Notes: a model not told the origin generated them from the sequence alone. A stretch of 64,000 bases of DNA from Metaphire vulgaris (GCA_018105865.1 CM030852.1:490001-554000); one strand, 5' to 3'; positions 30,444 to 63,949 are shown, counted from the stretch's first letter. A program made the numbers and translations.

Positions 30444-32933
30444 ATTTTTTTGATAAACGTGTAGTTGGAAATTTAGATTTATCTTTGATACTTTGTGGTC
30501 TAGATTTAACTTTTGTCCACCAGTGTTCACTTTATTGGGAGGGGGCGGGTAACTCCTCACTGGTCACAGTGTGGGTTGACATTTTGGTTCTGTGTGTCCA
30601 ACTCACTAGAGTTTGAAATTTGGGAGCCAGTGAAAAATTGACCATGTTTGATTACTTAAGTATTCTGTAAAATATCAAATTCCTTTGGTTCAAACTTCAA
30701 CTGGATTTTATTATTATTATCTACGACAATTTATATAGCGCAGTAACATAACTGGAACTAAAGTCAAGAGTGCTTTACAAAGGAGTCACTTATAAGAGAT
30801 GCTAAATAAGTGTGTCTTTTGGAGCTTCTCGGAGGATTTGAACTCCAGTAAGGAATAAATCAAAGTGTAAATGATGGAAAACTTTTAAAACTGAACACTG
30901 TGTAAAATGTTATTTTTTGGTTACAATCAGTGTATGGGTAAATGGAAATCCTGGTCACCATATACACTCATCTGTCAACTTCAAATAACAAGGAGGAATT
31001 GGGTTGGTGGCAATCTTCTGCCCTCCCTGCTGGTCTGACTCATACTGCCATGGTTACCATAGTAATCTGATAATACATAACCTAATTAGCCATAGTAAAA
31101 CAACACAGAATGTATGCACACAGACTTCTTGTGGCCTTTTGAGCTACCAAAGTGAAATTTACACTTGATTTAACGTGGAAACAGTTTAAAACGCATACAA
31201 ATTGAAACTGATCAGTTGATTACAACAACAACCAAATGCAATATTTACAAGGCAGAATCTGTACAGATTTTGACTAGATTGCAGGATGGTGATTTAGCAA
31301 AAACAATCTCTTGATAGTGACTTGGATAGCCAACTAGCAGAAGAAAATTTCTTGTAAAGAAATCAACATGCCAGTTCCTGTTGAAATGTACTGTATTGTA
31401 AACATTTATTTACATTGCCTCGGTTGCATGCGGCCATATTTTGAGATTTCATGTCTGATATTTAATAAACTAATGAATACAATGACACTGTTATCCGACC
31501 AAATCCTCTGATACTTGGCCATCGCTAGTGTTCAAGATGGTAGCATAAAATATCCAAACATGCTATGCAAATTTATAAGATATTTGCATCAGAATAAATG
31601 TTTAACCTCAAAATTCAGTTAAAAGAGATGCATGTAAGAAAATTTCAATTTCTACTCTTCAAACTGAAAAACTGGAAGCTAAAACTGCTATGTTTTAGTT
31701 ATAAATTTGCATAGATCAGCAAATAATGAGTAGCATAGCAACACAACTAAACAGTACTTCCAATAACTATCATAGCAGATTCACATAGGTAACTATACAG
31801 TATTTGAAAATTACACTCCTAAATACTAAAAATATCATTGAAGACAACTATCTTAGAATTCTGAACATTAAGCCTTTTAAAATTAAAAAATATCGCAGAT
31901 GCTTATTTTAAAATTTGAACAGCTAACTTTGAACATTGGCGCTAGACGTCTTTTTTTCTCTCTCGAACGATTCTGAGCACAACACGAAGAAATTACTCAA
32001 CTAAGAACCCTGCTATTTTACAAAAGACATCAAACTTTCCTCCAATCTGTATATCTGCCGGAGAAAATCTAATAAAAAAATTAGATAGTAAGAAATAACA
32101 AATTGTATTAACAAAAACAATACAATTTCCTATCTTAAAAATTCTATCCCCAACATAACCACACTGCACAATTGTTATTCCACTGAACAAGTTCCTTCAA
32201 CAAACTACTATCACAGCTTCCAACACAGCAAATAACACAACTAACTTCAAGCGGTCTGGAGTGAGGGGGAGGGCGTTAATTAAACAGCGTCTGTATACTA
32301 TTAAAACTATATGGCAAAAACAAAACCATTCATGCACACAGCCTGCAGTCTTAGTTCCTGAAAATGCTACCCCAAAAGAAACCACACACAGGTATCCTTA
32401 TACATGTGTAGACATCTGGAAGGTGTCCTAGTCTGTAACTTTGTCCAGCAGTTGCACTGGCAGCAGTCAGTGTAAATAAGTGTACTAAATAGTAAATACC
32501 AGTCTATTACCTACTTGATCTGACCGTAAATTCGCCCTCCGATTTAGTAGGATATTATCTGAATATGAAAATGAATAAGAAAAGCAATGCATATCCGAGA
32601 AAGGAGGTAGCAGAAATTAGGACAGGACATCACAAAATCCTGTCAAATTTCCCCCCAAAGCGCATATCAGACTTTTGAAGCAAAAGCTGTCAAATAACCA
32701 AACCTTTACTATGCAACCATTTAAGTCTTGATGCTCAAATTTTAATTATCTCTAGACAAATAAAAGGAAATATAAGAAACCATACAGAAAGGTTGAATGA
32801 TATCGGATAAGACTATTTCTTGAATGCAAATCATTATAAAAAGCGTCCTCAGAAGGAAAAACTCAAATCGTGGCATGGCAAACACATGGCAGTGACTTGA
32901 AACATTGTTAATGCAAAGAGGTGAATAATAATT

Positions 32934-32973
<40 letters not shown>

Positions 32974-34246
32974 AGGTCAAGCTGGCTACATGCCTTAGCA
33001 CAGGCTCTTCTAAAGACTAACGACCAGCCAGGCTTTCAATTGTGCAATAGAAATAGAGATAGAACTGCTACCTAAACGCTACTGAAACACAATGTCCAAC
33101 AGACCTATCACACATCTACAAGACTAAATCATAAAAACGTCTTTCTACATCCAGCAGTTTAGCATTGCATCTGTATAATCTCTGATTGCAAAAGGCATTC
33201 ACTCAGTCAAAGAGTGGTTGTCAGAGGAACCCTTCAACTGCCATGACAACCGTATCCAAAGAAACGCGGAGAAGTTGGCTTCGAGAAAAACTTTGCGAAT
33301 GTCTTGAAGGAAAAAGCTTCAGACATTTTGCATCTGAGCATCGCACCAAAAATGTACCGATCACAAGAAGCTGAACAATAACTCTCGAAACAGACAGGAA
33401 AAACACATCATGTACATCATTAGAACATCTGTGACACTGCACACTAATGCATACTTGATCAAATCTTTCTTTATACTGAGCTATAGAGACACAAAGAATC
33501 TCTCAGAAATAGAAATGAACTCAAGGAATAATTACAAATCACAAACCACTTTCTCCATAGGACACTTTGTCATCCAACACAATCAGATATCAGTATTCAG
33601 ATAGCTAACTGCCCAGCAGAACATAATATGTACAATTTAAAGCAGTATTTTACAATTAACCAGATATACAAGGACAAGCATTCGTTTTGTTATTCTGATC
33701 AAGTAAAATTAACACTGGATAGAAACGGTGCACTGTGCAGAATTCTGAAAAATGTTGCGTGAAATAGTAAAACAAAAGATTTTGTCGTTACAAGATGTTG
33801 ATTGTTCATGGTTAGACCCAAGCGTTTGTTATCAGCGGATTTTTAGATACGAAACCTATTCAGTAGCATTATCATCAATTGCTTGGCAGCTAAAACACAC
33901 ACACACACACCACGCCAAATCATATTCGATTTCATGTAGAGAAGAACAACCAAATGCTATGTACGACACAACGTTTCAAATAAAACCAGTTTCATCTCCA
34001 CAAACAATGTTCAGCATCACACAAGGAATTCCTTTACATCTGCAGTTGCATACGTTACATATTCACTGATAACAACAAAATAATACAGATACATTGATAA
34101 CGAAGACATCAGCAAGAATTTTGTCATAATGCCATTAAATCTGTCGCGCTTTTTGCCTTCGAATAAGACCACACGAAACATGGGCAAGAGAAGTCATCAT
34201 CTAAACAGTCTTCATCGCAGACCGATACAGGGGACTTCGCCGCAGT
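30444..34246. other. Intergenic and 3' flank between CISD3 and AMPK gamma
   Basis: Convergent gene ends. Contains a TTTATATAGCGCAG fragment at 30731, a type of short repeat with relatives at 55780 and 61065, and (AAT)n at about 32937-32971. The right part is presumably AMPK gamma 3' UTR. No credible coding exon was recognised. Confidence 0.55.
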
Positions 34247-54540
<20,294 letters not shown>

Positions 54541-55100
54541 AATACAATCTAACAATCACCAATAAAACAAAAGCACAACTCCAAATGAGTCCATGCTTTT
54601 ACATTATCCATCATCACAGCCAATCTCAATGCTACAACACAAAGAAAAACAACACAAATTAAGACAAATGAACAACAACAAATTCTATATCCTTAATTAA
54701 ACATGCTTCAAATATCAAAGAATACATAATCTCTTAACAATTACATAGCACATTTCTTAGAAATCTGGGCTAATGGTCTGAGCACTAATCTAGTGGCGAA
54801 CGTGCTGGCTCATATATTGAAACCTCATGTAATTGAGCCATGGAAAAATCAATAAATTTCATGTTCCACATTCAAAGCTTCCATTTGTCATGACAATTAG
54901 ACATAAACAAGATTTCCTAAATAAATTATCTCACCTTCTGTACACTGCTAGAATTAGTCTTCTTTGCTGTTCCTTCTGATTAGCCTGTTCACTTGTGCCT
55001 AAAGTAGGCCTGTAATTTGCCATTTGGTGGGATTATTGCATTGGTCTTAGTTTTAGGTTCTCACACAAAACGAATTCTAAAGAACCACTCTTCACTCAGC

Positions 55101-55154
<54 letters not shown>

Positions 55155-56004
55155 CTGCAGTTAGTACCAAGCATGAGAATTCGTTAATCAAAGTCCATTA
55201 GGAGCCGATAAACGGTAGAAGTCCTGTATTAGCCGCACGCATTAAACAATAGATGATACCTGACAAAGTAGTCACACACAAACACGTAAAGCCAAATGTA
55301 GACTGCAGAATGTCTCGTCTCCAGTAGACCAAGCATAGATCACGACTGAATTTTCAAAAGTCCTTACATTCAGGGCCTAAGAATGGTCTTAATTTATAGC
55401 TAATTAATATTCTAAATATTATTTATTATAAGATTTGCAGTGTTTTTAAAATGTGATAGATCAAGACCAAATCCGCCACGGGACCACGCCTCCGTCAAAT
55501 TAGTCATGCATTAATATTCATGCATTATAATTGTTGAGTGAGGGCCGTTCCCTCGAAATTCGTCACACTTCGAAAATCGACCAAAGGCATGTCCAACATC
55601 TCTCTCAAATTTTTACATCCCGAGCGATTCAGGGCTGAAGTAACCCTTTTAATCCTTCATCAATGCAGAATTAAGGAAAGGGCAGACAACTCCTCTGTAT
55701 AATTTGTAAAATTACGGTTACCAGATTTGACCCTAAAACAATCACGTACACAAGTAAGTAAAATATAGTGAATTTATATAGCGCTTTAAGATGCTACTGC
55801 AGTAGTTGCTTGTTTTGAAACGCTTAACCTAGATTTAAAATTTAAATGTAGCTATAGTCAAAAAGTGGGGTCAGTCGGGAAGGGTAATTTATCTACTAAA
55901 GGGCCACAGCGGTTTTGGAGGAAATAATTGATTTGTGTCAAGGATAGATTTTCAATTGATCCAATCTCGTGCTTAAAATTTCGCACTTATAGCGTGTCAA
56001 TATT
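54541..56004. other. 5' region of AMPK gamma gene
   Basis: Upstream of the AMPK gamma start. Contains (TTA)n at about 55101-55153, a TTTATATAGCGCTTTAAGA short-repeat fragment at 55780 and a TTAATATTCATGCATTATAA stretch near 55512. The promoter should lie here. No additional coding exon was recognised. Confidence 0.5.
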
Positions 56005-56331
56005 CAGTGGCGTAGCCAAGGGGGGTTTAGGGGCTAGAACCCCCTTGAGTCCTAATTGACTGCCGAAAAAATTTGTTTAATGAGTTTCAATGCATTTTTA
56101 ATTTGTTGAGGCGACTTTGGGGGTCAAACTCGCCTTTGGCTAAAAATGCAACGGTTTAAGGGGCAATGACCCTATTTTGCTTGGCAGGAAAAAAATTAGA
56201 GGTGATAATGTTTTTTGCTTGTCAGAAAGTAAAAAAGAGGTGACAGGCTAAGGTTCTTTTTGCTTGTCAAGATTTTTTCAAAGTTGGTCACGGTCAAAAC
56301 CACCCCTCCAAAAATCCTGGCTACGCCACTA
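56005..56331. mobile_element. hAT-like MITE, CAGTGGCGTAGCC type
   Basis: The ends CAGTGGCGTAGCCA and TGGCTACGCCACTA are inverted repeats. The exact 8-bp duplication TCAATATT flanks it (55997-56004 and 56332-56339). 327 bp; the interior TTTTTTGCTTGTCAG occurs twice in varied form. No coding capacity. Confidence 0.9.
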
Positions 56332-56589
56332 TCAATATTAAATCCTCGCAGAAATAAAATTCGTTCATCTCGACGTGTTGAGGGAGGAGTGACGCAGACT
56401 AGAACTGTTGACATTTTGCATAGTAATGACATTTTGAATCGTTGGATTTTATTTTATTTTTTGCTACTTAATTAATGCTACTGCGCTGGAGAAATTGGTA
56501 ATTTTAATCACTAATGTTAACTTTTTACATTCTGGATTATATCAGTGTGCTCACATATGGTTAGAATTTATTTTTGGCTTTATAATTAC

Positions 56590-56642
<53 letters not shown>

Positions 56643-57052
56643 AAGGTGTTGCAAAAAAATTTCTGATTTTCAAAAAAAACTTTCAAAACTTTTCAGATGA
56701 CACTTTTTGCATATGAAACAGATATGAATATGAAATTTTTTTAAAGTTACAAAAAGTTAATAATTTTCTGGTCTTAGTTTTTAGCAACTATAGCAATTTT
56801 CGTTAACACTTTACGTTAAAATACCTTAATGCCTCAGAGAATAGGGACACAACAATAACAATGAGAAAATAATGTAATGTTTGGAATGCATTTCGTTATC
56901 AATGCAATGATGCCATTTTATTGCCAGTATTGCCAGGCTCTGTATCTGAACATAACACTGTACACAGTGCGCAATCAGTTCCAGGTTCGTCATTGTGCTC
57001 AACGAAACCTCTGGTTGAGTGTCATGGATGAGCCGTTTTAAATGCAGAACGT
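56332..57052. repeat. AT-rich spacer with (TA)n
   Basis: (TA)n at about 56596-56638 and otherwise unassigned AT-rich sequence leading into the 204-bp array. No gene was recognised. Confidence 0.6.
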
Positions 57053-57117
57053 GATGGTCCATGTTTGCAATAGCAAGTGATACCAATGCAATAATGGATG
57101 CTAAAGATATAATTTTC

Positions 57118-57293
57118 AGTGTGTCAGTTTCAGTGTCAGTGTCAGTTTCAGTGTGTCAGTTTCAGTGTGTCAGTGTCAGTTTCAGTGTGTTAGGGTGTCA
57201 GTTTCTGTGTGTCAGTTTCAGTGTGCCAGGTTCAGTGTGTCAGTGTGTCAGTTTCAGTGTGTCAGTGTGTCATTTTCAGTGTGTCAGTGTTTC
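57118..57293. repeat. CAGTGTGT/CAGTTT minisatellite block 1
   Basis: Mixture of CAGTGTGT and CAGTTT words. Further blocks lie at about 57475-58030, 58958-59402 and 59925-60058. The longest, about 555 bp, is block 2. Confidence 0.9.
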
Positions 57294-57474
57294 AGCATTA
57301 TGGAATAACGAGGGTGGTCATGGATGAGTTGTTTTAAATGCAGAAGGTGATCACCCATGTTTGCAATAGCGAATGATATCAAAGTAGCAATGGATGCTAA
57401 AGGCAGTGGCTGAATATGGTGCTTGAATTCGATCTATAACAGGATGAAATAAATTTCAAATATGCGGTTGATTG

Positions 57475-58030
57475 TGTTTCAGTGTGTCAGTGTGTCAGTT
57501 TCAGTGTGTCAGTTTCTGTGTGTCAGTGTGCCAGTTTAGGTGTGTCAGTTTCAGTGTGTCAGTGTGTCAGTCTCAGAGTGTCAGTGTGTCGGTTTCAGTG
57601 CGTCAGTTTCTGTGTGTCAGTGTGCCAGTTTCGGTGTGTCAGTTTCAGTGTGTCAGTGTGTCAGTCTCAGTGTATCAGTGTGTCAGTTTCAGTGTGTCAG
57701 TTTCAGTGTGTCGGTGTTAGCTTCATTGTGTCAGTTTCAGTGTGTCAGTGTGTCAGTTTCAGTGTGTCAGAGTGTCAGTTTCAGTGTGTCAGTGTGTCAG
57801 TTTCAGTGTCTCAGTGTGTCAGTTTCAGTGTGTCAGTTTCTGTGTGTCAGTGTGCCAGTTTCGGTGTGTCAGTTTCAGTGTGTCAATGTGTCGGTTTCAG
57901 TGTGTCAGTGTGCCAGTTTCAGTGTATCAGTTTCAGTGTGTCAGTGTGTCAGTTTCAGTGTATCATTGTGTCAGTTTCAGTGTGTCAGCGTGTCAGTTTC
58001 AGTGAGTCAGTATGTCAGTTTCAGTGTGTG
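57475..58030. repeat. CAGTGTGT/CAGTTT minisatellite block 2
   Basis: Longest block, with many single-base variants (CGGTTT, CAATGTG). It ends at the same junction, GAGCATTATGGAATAACGAG, as blocks 1 and 3. Confidence 0.9.
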
Positions 58031-58957
58031 AGCATTATGGAATAACGAGGGTGGTCATTGATGAGTTTTTTAATGCAGAAGGTGATCACCCATGTTTGCA
58101 ATAGCGTATGATATCAAAGTAGTAATGGATGCTAAAGGCAGTGGCTGAATATGGTGCTTGAATTCGATCTATTACAGGATGAAATAAATTTCAAATGTGC
58201 GGTTGATTTGCACATATACTGTGCATTATTAGCATTATGGAACAATGGGGGTTGTCATGCTGGATGCGCTATAAATACATAAGACGATGGCCTACATTTA
58301 CAATAGCGATTGATATCGATGTAGTGAAGAATGCTAAAGATAGTGGCTCAATATGGTGCTTGAAATCGATCTCTAGCAGGACGAAATAAGTTTGAAAAAT
58401 ACGGCTGAATTTGCGCAAATCCTGTGCATTATTAGCATTATGGAATAAAGAGGGTTGTCATGGATGAGCCGTTTTAAATGCAGAAGGTGATGGCCCCTGT
58501 TTGCAATAGCGATTGATAACAATGTAGTAATGGATGCTAAAGATAGTGGCTGAATATGGTGCTTGAATTCGATCTATAGCATGACGAAATAACTTTCAAA
58601 TGTGCGGTTGTATTTGCTCAAATACTCTACATTATTAGCATTATGGAACAACGGGGGTTGTCGTGCTGGAGGGGCTCTAAATACATAAGGCGATGGCGTA
58701 AGTTTACAATTGCGATTGATATCGATGTAGTGAAGAATGCTAAAGACAGTGGCTCAATATGGTGCTTGAAATTTATCTCTTACAGGACGAAATAAGTTTC
58801 AAAAATGTGGTTGAAATTGCACAAATCCTGTGTATTATTAGCATTAGGAGAAAAACGATGTTTGTAATGGATGAGCCATTTTAAATTCAGAAGGTGATGG
58901 TCCATGTTTGCAATAGCAATTGATACCAATGCAAAAATGGATGCTAAAGATATCATT

Positions 58958-59402
58958 TTCAGTGTGTCAGTTTCAGTGTGTCAGTTTCAGTGTGTCAGTG
59001 TGCCACGATCAGTGTGTCAGTGTGTCAGCTTCAGTGCATGTGTCAGTGTGTCAGTTTCAGTGTGTCAGTTTCAGTGTGTCAGTTTCAGTGTGTCAGTGTT
59101 AGAGTCATTGTGTCAGTGTTAGTTTCAGTGTGTCAGTCTCAGTGTGAGTCTCAGTGTGTCAGTGTGTCAGTTTCAGTGTGTCAGTGTGTCAGTTTCAGTG
59201 TATCAGTGTGTCAGTTTCTGTGTGTCAGTGTGCCAGTTTCGGTTTGTCAGTTTCAGCGTGTCAGTGTGTCAGTTTCAGTGTTTTCGTTTCAGTGTGTCAG
59301 TGTGCCAGGTTTAGTGTGTCAGTGTGTCACTTTCAGTGTATCAGTGCGTCAGTTTCAGTGTGTCAGTTTCAGTGTGTCAGTGTGTCAGTTTCAGTGTGTC
59401 AG
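58958..59402. repeat. CAGTGTGT/CAGTTT minisatellite block 3
   Basis: Starts after GCTAAAGATATCATTTT and ends at CAGCATTATGGAATAACG, as in block 1. Confidence 0.9.
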
Positions 59403-59924
59403 CATTATGGAATAACGAGGGTGGTCATGGATGAGCTGTTTTAAATGCAGAAGGTGATCACCCATGTTTGCAATAGCGAATGATATCAAAGTAGCAATGG
59501 ATGCTAAAGGCAGTGGCTGAATATGGTGCTTTAATTCGATCTATAACAGGATGGAATAAATTTCAAATGTGCGGTTGATTTGAACATATACTGTGCATTA
59601 TATTAGCATTATGGAACAATGGGGGTTGTCATACTGGATGCGCTATAAATACATAAGACGCTGGTCTACATTTACAATAGCGATTGATATCGATGTAGTG
59701 AAGAATGCTAAAGACAGTGGCTCAATATGGTGCTTGAAAGCCATCTCTTACAGGACGAAATAAGTTTCAATAATGTGGTTGAAATTGCACAAATCCTGTG
59801 TATTATTAGCATTATGGAGAAAAACGATGTTTGTAATGGATGAGCCAATTTAAATTCAGAAGGTGATGGTACATGTTTGCAATAGCAATTGATACCAATG
59901 CAATAATGGATGCTAAAGATATCA

Positions 59925-60058
59925 GTTTCAGTGTGTCAGTTTCAGTGTGTCAGTGTCAGTTTCAGTGTGTCAGTTTCAGTGTGTCAGTTTCAGTGTGTCA
60001 GTTTCAGTGTGTCAGTTTCAGTGTGTCAGTTTCAGTGTGTCAGTTTCAGTGTGTCAAT
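59925..60058. repeat. CAGTGTGT/CAGTTT minisatellite block 4
   Basis: The most regular block, an almost pure 14-bp period TTTCAGTGTGTCAG. It is the end of the array. Confidence 0.9.
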
Positions 60059-60135
60059 GTGCAACCCTATTGTATGCAACCCATTTGAGTTGGGTTGAAA
60101 TAAATTAAACGAAATTCTGTTTATCTCCTACACTT

Positions 60136-60416
60136 CAGTGGCGTAACGTGGGGGAGAGGGGGCACTTTGTTGACAGCCCCCCGGGCCCCGGGCGGAGGGG
60201 GCCCCCGAAGAGGGGTCTAAGCTAAGGTTAGGTTAGGGTTAACTCTAACTTAACCCTTACCCTAACCCTAGAAATGATGTGCTGACGACCTTTTTATCTT
60301 TTTTTGCTCGTCAGGATGAAAAAGGAGGTGATAACGTTTTTTTGCTCGTCAGCTCGAAACTCTGGGGCCCCTATGGCAAAGGTGCCCCACGGCCTAAAAG
60401 TCATGCTAGGCCACTG
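60136..60416. mobile_element. hAT-like MITE, CAGTGGCGTAACG type
   Basis: The left end CAGTGGCGTAAC and right end GCTAGGCCACTG are imperfect inverted repeats. The exact 8-bp duplication CTACACTT flanks it (60128-60135 and 60417-60424). The interior shares TTTTTTGCTCGTCAG with the element at 56005 and holds a short GGTTAGGGTTAA / TTAACCCTTACCCTAACCCT inverted pair. 281 bp, non-coding. Confidence 0.88.
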
Positions 60417-60712
60417 CTACACTTGGCCTACTATCTAATCCTAATAAGGTTATGGAAATGTGCAAATGAGTCACTCAGAAGCGGGTGCTATGTTTTAAAA
60501 CGCAACTTTGGCCTCTTTTTACTATTAGCGTTAGGATCCCATAAGACATAAGTGTTTCAGATGAGTCGTGACCTTGGTTTAATGGGTACCGAGCGAGTGA
60601 TGTGACCACCTGCCCATGAGTGTAGTGATCGAGATCATCCGATCCTTGAACAAAGACCGAGGACGATTTCATTCGGCAGTAATTCATAACGCGTCCTCGC
60701 CTCTCAGGAGGC

Positions 60713-60720
60713 ATAAAAGG
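60713..60720 (+). promoter_or_regulatory. Possible TATA box of GALC gene
   Basis: ATAAAAGG about 107-114 bases before the chosen GALC start codon. Spacing would allow a leader of about 80 bases. Confidence 0.35.
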
Positions 60721-60826
60721 AATCGATTCTGAGTCGTTTTTGCGGGAATTTGTCTGGATCTTGGATCGAAGGAAAAGAGAACCAGCGCATCCGATCAACT
60801 GTTCGGCTTGGAACCAGCGCAGTCAT

Positions 60827-63800
60827 ATGGCTCATCTGTTGACCGTCGAAATGATTTTCCGCTTTTCTCTAATTTTGTTTTTATTCTATTTTATTGAATC
60901 AAGTGTCGGCGATGAATACATCTTCGACGATTCCGTCGGTCTAGGAAGAGTCTTCGATGGAGTCGGAGCAATCAGTGGAGGGGGAGTAGGTATTTCACAA
61001 TCACTCAACTTCTGTTGCGCCACTATTATGACGCCTGTGGCCTCGACCGATGTAATGTGTATTTATGTAGCGCCTTTTATAGTTGCAATCGTGTACCGCC
61101 GTCAATCGACATTTATTCTAGGCAGATATTAGTTATGTGTTAGTTTAGTTCTTCTTGTGTTGAACTTATTTAGATTTGTTATAAATAAAATTGAGCAGCA
61201 TTGATTATAGGTGGTCATTTGTTAGAGCGGTATTGTGCAGAGCAAGTGAGGGGTGAACAGCTTGGACGTTCCCGGTAATTGTGAGCAGTCCTGACTTAAC
61301 TTAGACAATGTATCAATCCACACGCTCTAACCGAAGTAACTGAAGTACCAGTGTATCAGTCCACGCATCGTAGCACACATACCCACACACAAACCACGTT
61401 TGTATAGTGCCATGCTTATTAGACCTCCTTACTGTAGCAGTCAGAAGTAATAGAGATACTTTTAACGTTAGTAAAGCACTCTTGTATAGCGCCAACCAGT
61501 AGGAGTCATGATCATAGATTTAACCCCTTAACTGGGTATTTAACTGTAACTCAGTGTAAAATGGACGGATATATCCAGGGTCCCCAGTTAAGGGGTTAAT
61601 GGATAAAATTCATTTCAACCTTTCTAGAGAGTATGGAACCTAGCTATGACGCATTTTAAGTCTGTTAAACGTGTGGTGGCCGTTGTTTGTGCTGTATGGT
61701 CATTACTTGTAATGTCTGGCACTCTAGAATGTGGTTGAAATCATTCATATTATCACAGTTACTTCTCAATTTTATCCTCATGTATGATCATGACTACTAC
61801 TGGTTTATAAATGTTCAAAGTATGATGCTATACAAAGCTGGTTGGTTATCCTAATACACTTCTTGAGGTCTCTATGGAGCAGTCGTAAGGTCTTGTTTCC
61901 ATATTTATGGACTACTTTCGGATTACTTCCTGTTTTAATTGAAGTCAGGATCGCTCACAATTACCATTTTAAAATCTATAGATAGGAATATAATTTGCTG
62001 AATGTGTGTCTTTAATATTTTACTTTGTATTAAGGCTTTATATGTAATGTTGTCCTGCCATTTTGCAGCTCAGGTCTTTGAGAAATTGGACTGTTTTGTA
62101 CAAGTTTGCTAAATTGGATGCATTGCTTTGTTCTCCTTATTCCTGACAATTCCTGGTAATAATTCTGAACTATTTTTGGCTGTTAGACACCTGAAGGTTA
62201 AGTAACTTTGGCAATGACTCTGGTCAGGCTTTGAATTGCTACCCTTGCCCATTAGTTATGGTGAATCACTATAACCATTGGTCATATGCCTGTACTCCAA
62301 TGTATTGCTTTTGTGCTTGTATTCCCCGATGCTTCTCATGGGGGGAGGGGTCAAGCATTTTGTAACTGCAATTTTGCTAATTGCTGTGTTTTTCTGTTCA
62401 ACTTACATCCTTGTGGCAGACATTTAGATTCTCTTCATTGCTGTTTGATATCAACGTGCACACAGCTTGTCAGTAATGCCAAAGACCAAACGTTTTTCCG
62501 ATCTTGTTATAGGAGGAGTTCACTGTTGTCCAAGCCTTCAATTGAATCAGATATGCATCAGCAGCTTTCTGACAAATTCTTAAGCTTTCTGAAGATGAAA
62601 AGTTCTGCTAAAATGGTCTTCTTGCAGAGAGGTTGACTTCATAGTTCCATAAATTTCTTTCCAGTGAATTTTGAAGTCTTGTCTTCCTAAGAACAAGAGC
62701 TGACAGATCTTGTGCTGCTGCTCCAAACTTATACAGAGCTCTCTTGCTCTGCTCTGCTGCTATGGCTTCTAATTCTCTTTGTACTTTTGAATCTAGAAAG
62801 CCAATCTTTGATCTTCTTTCATAGATTTTTTCTCGTTTCCTAATCTGACTTATGGTTTTACTATTGATGTGAACTACTAATCAGTTGATAGATTTCGAAA
62901 TCCATCGAATGATTTAGCTTGTTGGAATAGGTGCCTTGAAAGTGCAGTATTGTTATTTGTGTTATTAATAATTGATATTTTTAATAATTAAGTGATTCAT
63001 GTTTTAATTGCTTGAAGGCAACTTCAAAGCTGCTGATAAACTACACTGAGGAGCACAGAAGTGCCATTCTTGACCTACTGTTCAAGGTAAATTACCATCC
63101 AGAAAGAAATCTGGATGAAACATCTTTGTTTAACTCTAAATGCTATGGTGACCAATTGACTACTGATAACATACTGTCAAGTGCACATAAATGCATATCT
63201 AATATATCCTGTAATCACTCTGAGCATTCCAGAATCTGTGTACCATAGTCTGGATGATGGGCAAGTGCTTTGTGTGTGTGCACATGACAGATCAATTAGT
63301 TTGTTAGATTATTAGTATTGTCTGAATATATTTACTTTGCCTTTGTTCATCTGTAGATAATATGTGTTTAACTCTGTGGTTATTATACTAGTTCCCTTCC
63401 TTTCAATGTCAGCCTAAGTGTTTGGCAAACATTGTTGATGTCCTTGGTCATCACTTGTAGGTCTTCCTCTGATGCACTGTGCTTCACTGGGAAGATGTCA
63501 CATGTCTTCCAAGCTGTTAATGGCAGCCTCCACTTATGTTGCACTGTCTGGCATGTAGTGCTTGATGACTATTTTGTGTTGAAGTTTCTTTATGATTGTT
63601 TGAGAAACATTGTCCTTTGACCCTTGACACTTTGAGAAATGTTGACCTTTTAGTGCATGCATGTGTGCGTGTGTGCATGTGTTCATTTTGAAATTTGTAT
63701 TCATTTATAAAAATTCAGCTGTCTAAGCAGACTGAGTGTAATTTTTCTGTGGCTGTCTCTGTTTACTTCATGAACTTTTCCAAGTTTTCTGCCATTTCAA

Positions 63801-63949
63801 TCAGTTATTTGTCTGTAAACCTTTCGATGCACATTTTGTCTATTTTCTTTATAAAATTAAATTTATATTACTGTGTTTGATTTAGCCAAAGCACGGAGCA
63901 TCGCTGCAGATTCTTAAAGTAGAGATCGGAGGAGATGCACAGAGCACAG
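60827..63949 (+). CDS. GALC: Galactocerebrosidase (GALC), first three exons (3' partial)
   Basis: Exons 60827-60985, 63018-63086 and 63886-63949 join in frame. Exon 1 has a signal peptide (MIFRFSLILFLFYFIESSVG) then DEYIFDDSVGLGRVFDGVGA and ISGGG; exon 2 gives ATSKLLINYTEEHRSAILDL and LFK; exon 3 gives PKHGASLQILKVEIGGDAQS then T. This is the N-terminus of the lysosomal beta-galactosidase that removes galactose from galactosylceramide (glycoside hydrolase family 59). The strand leading to IGGD is part of the TIM barrel; the catalytic Glu residues lie in later exons beyond the window. The start at 60827 is one of three in-frame ATGs (60740, 60827, 60851); any gives the signal peptide. The exon 3 donor (ACAG, then GTGTCA) is weak, and the border was set by comparison with the family, which breaks near the same place. 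Confidence 0.88.
61520..61599. mobile_element. 80-bp TTAA MITE, copy 4
   Basis: Opposite orientation to the copies at 24643 and 52273 (TTAACCCCTTAACTGGG on the left, CCCCAGTTAAGGGGTTAA on the right). Exactly 80 bp between outer TTAA ends. It lies in GALC intron 1. Confidence 0.85.
61600..63017. other. GALC intron 1, remainder
   Basis: AT-rich unique sequence between the MITE and exon 2. The 116-codon frame at 62286 shows no family likeness and is ignored. No RNA gene was recognised. Confidence 0.5.

Larger units (their letters stand above)
57053..60060. repeat. ~204-bp tandem array with alternating A/B units and minisatellite inserts
   Basis: The landmark TTTGCAATAGCGA-TGATATC recurs near 57365, 58095, 58300, 58500, 58704, 58908, 59465, 59672 and 59876. 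Where no insert intervenes the spacing is about 203-204 bp. Units alternate between an A type (AGTAATGGATGCTAAAG) and a B type (GTAGTGAAGAATGCTAAAG), i.e. a dimer of about 407 bp. In some A units the sequence after GCTAAAGATAT is occupied by a CAGTTTCAGTGTGTCAGTGTG minisatellite. Frames reading [10 protein letters not shown] are repeat artefacts. Confidence 0.85.

Noticed and set aside
30721..30800. TTTATATAGCGC fragments at 30731, 55780 and 61065 as a tRNA-derived SINE
   Set aside because: Only short shared words; no A/B boxes or ends could be defined.
57472..59415. [10 protein letters not shown] repeat frames
   Set aside because: Translation of the CAGTGTGT minisatellite; open on account of composition only.
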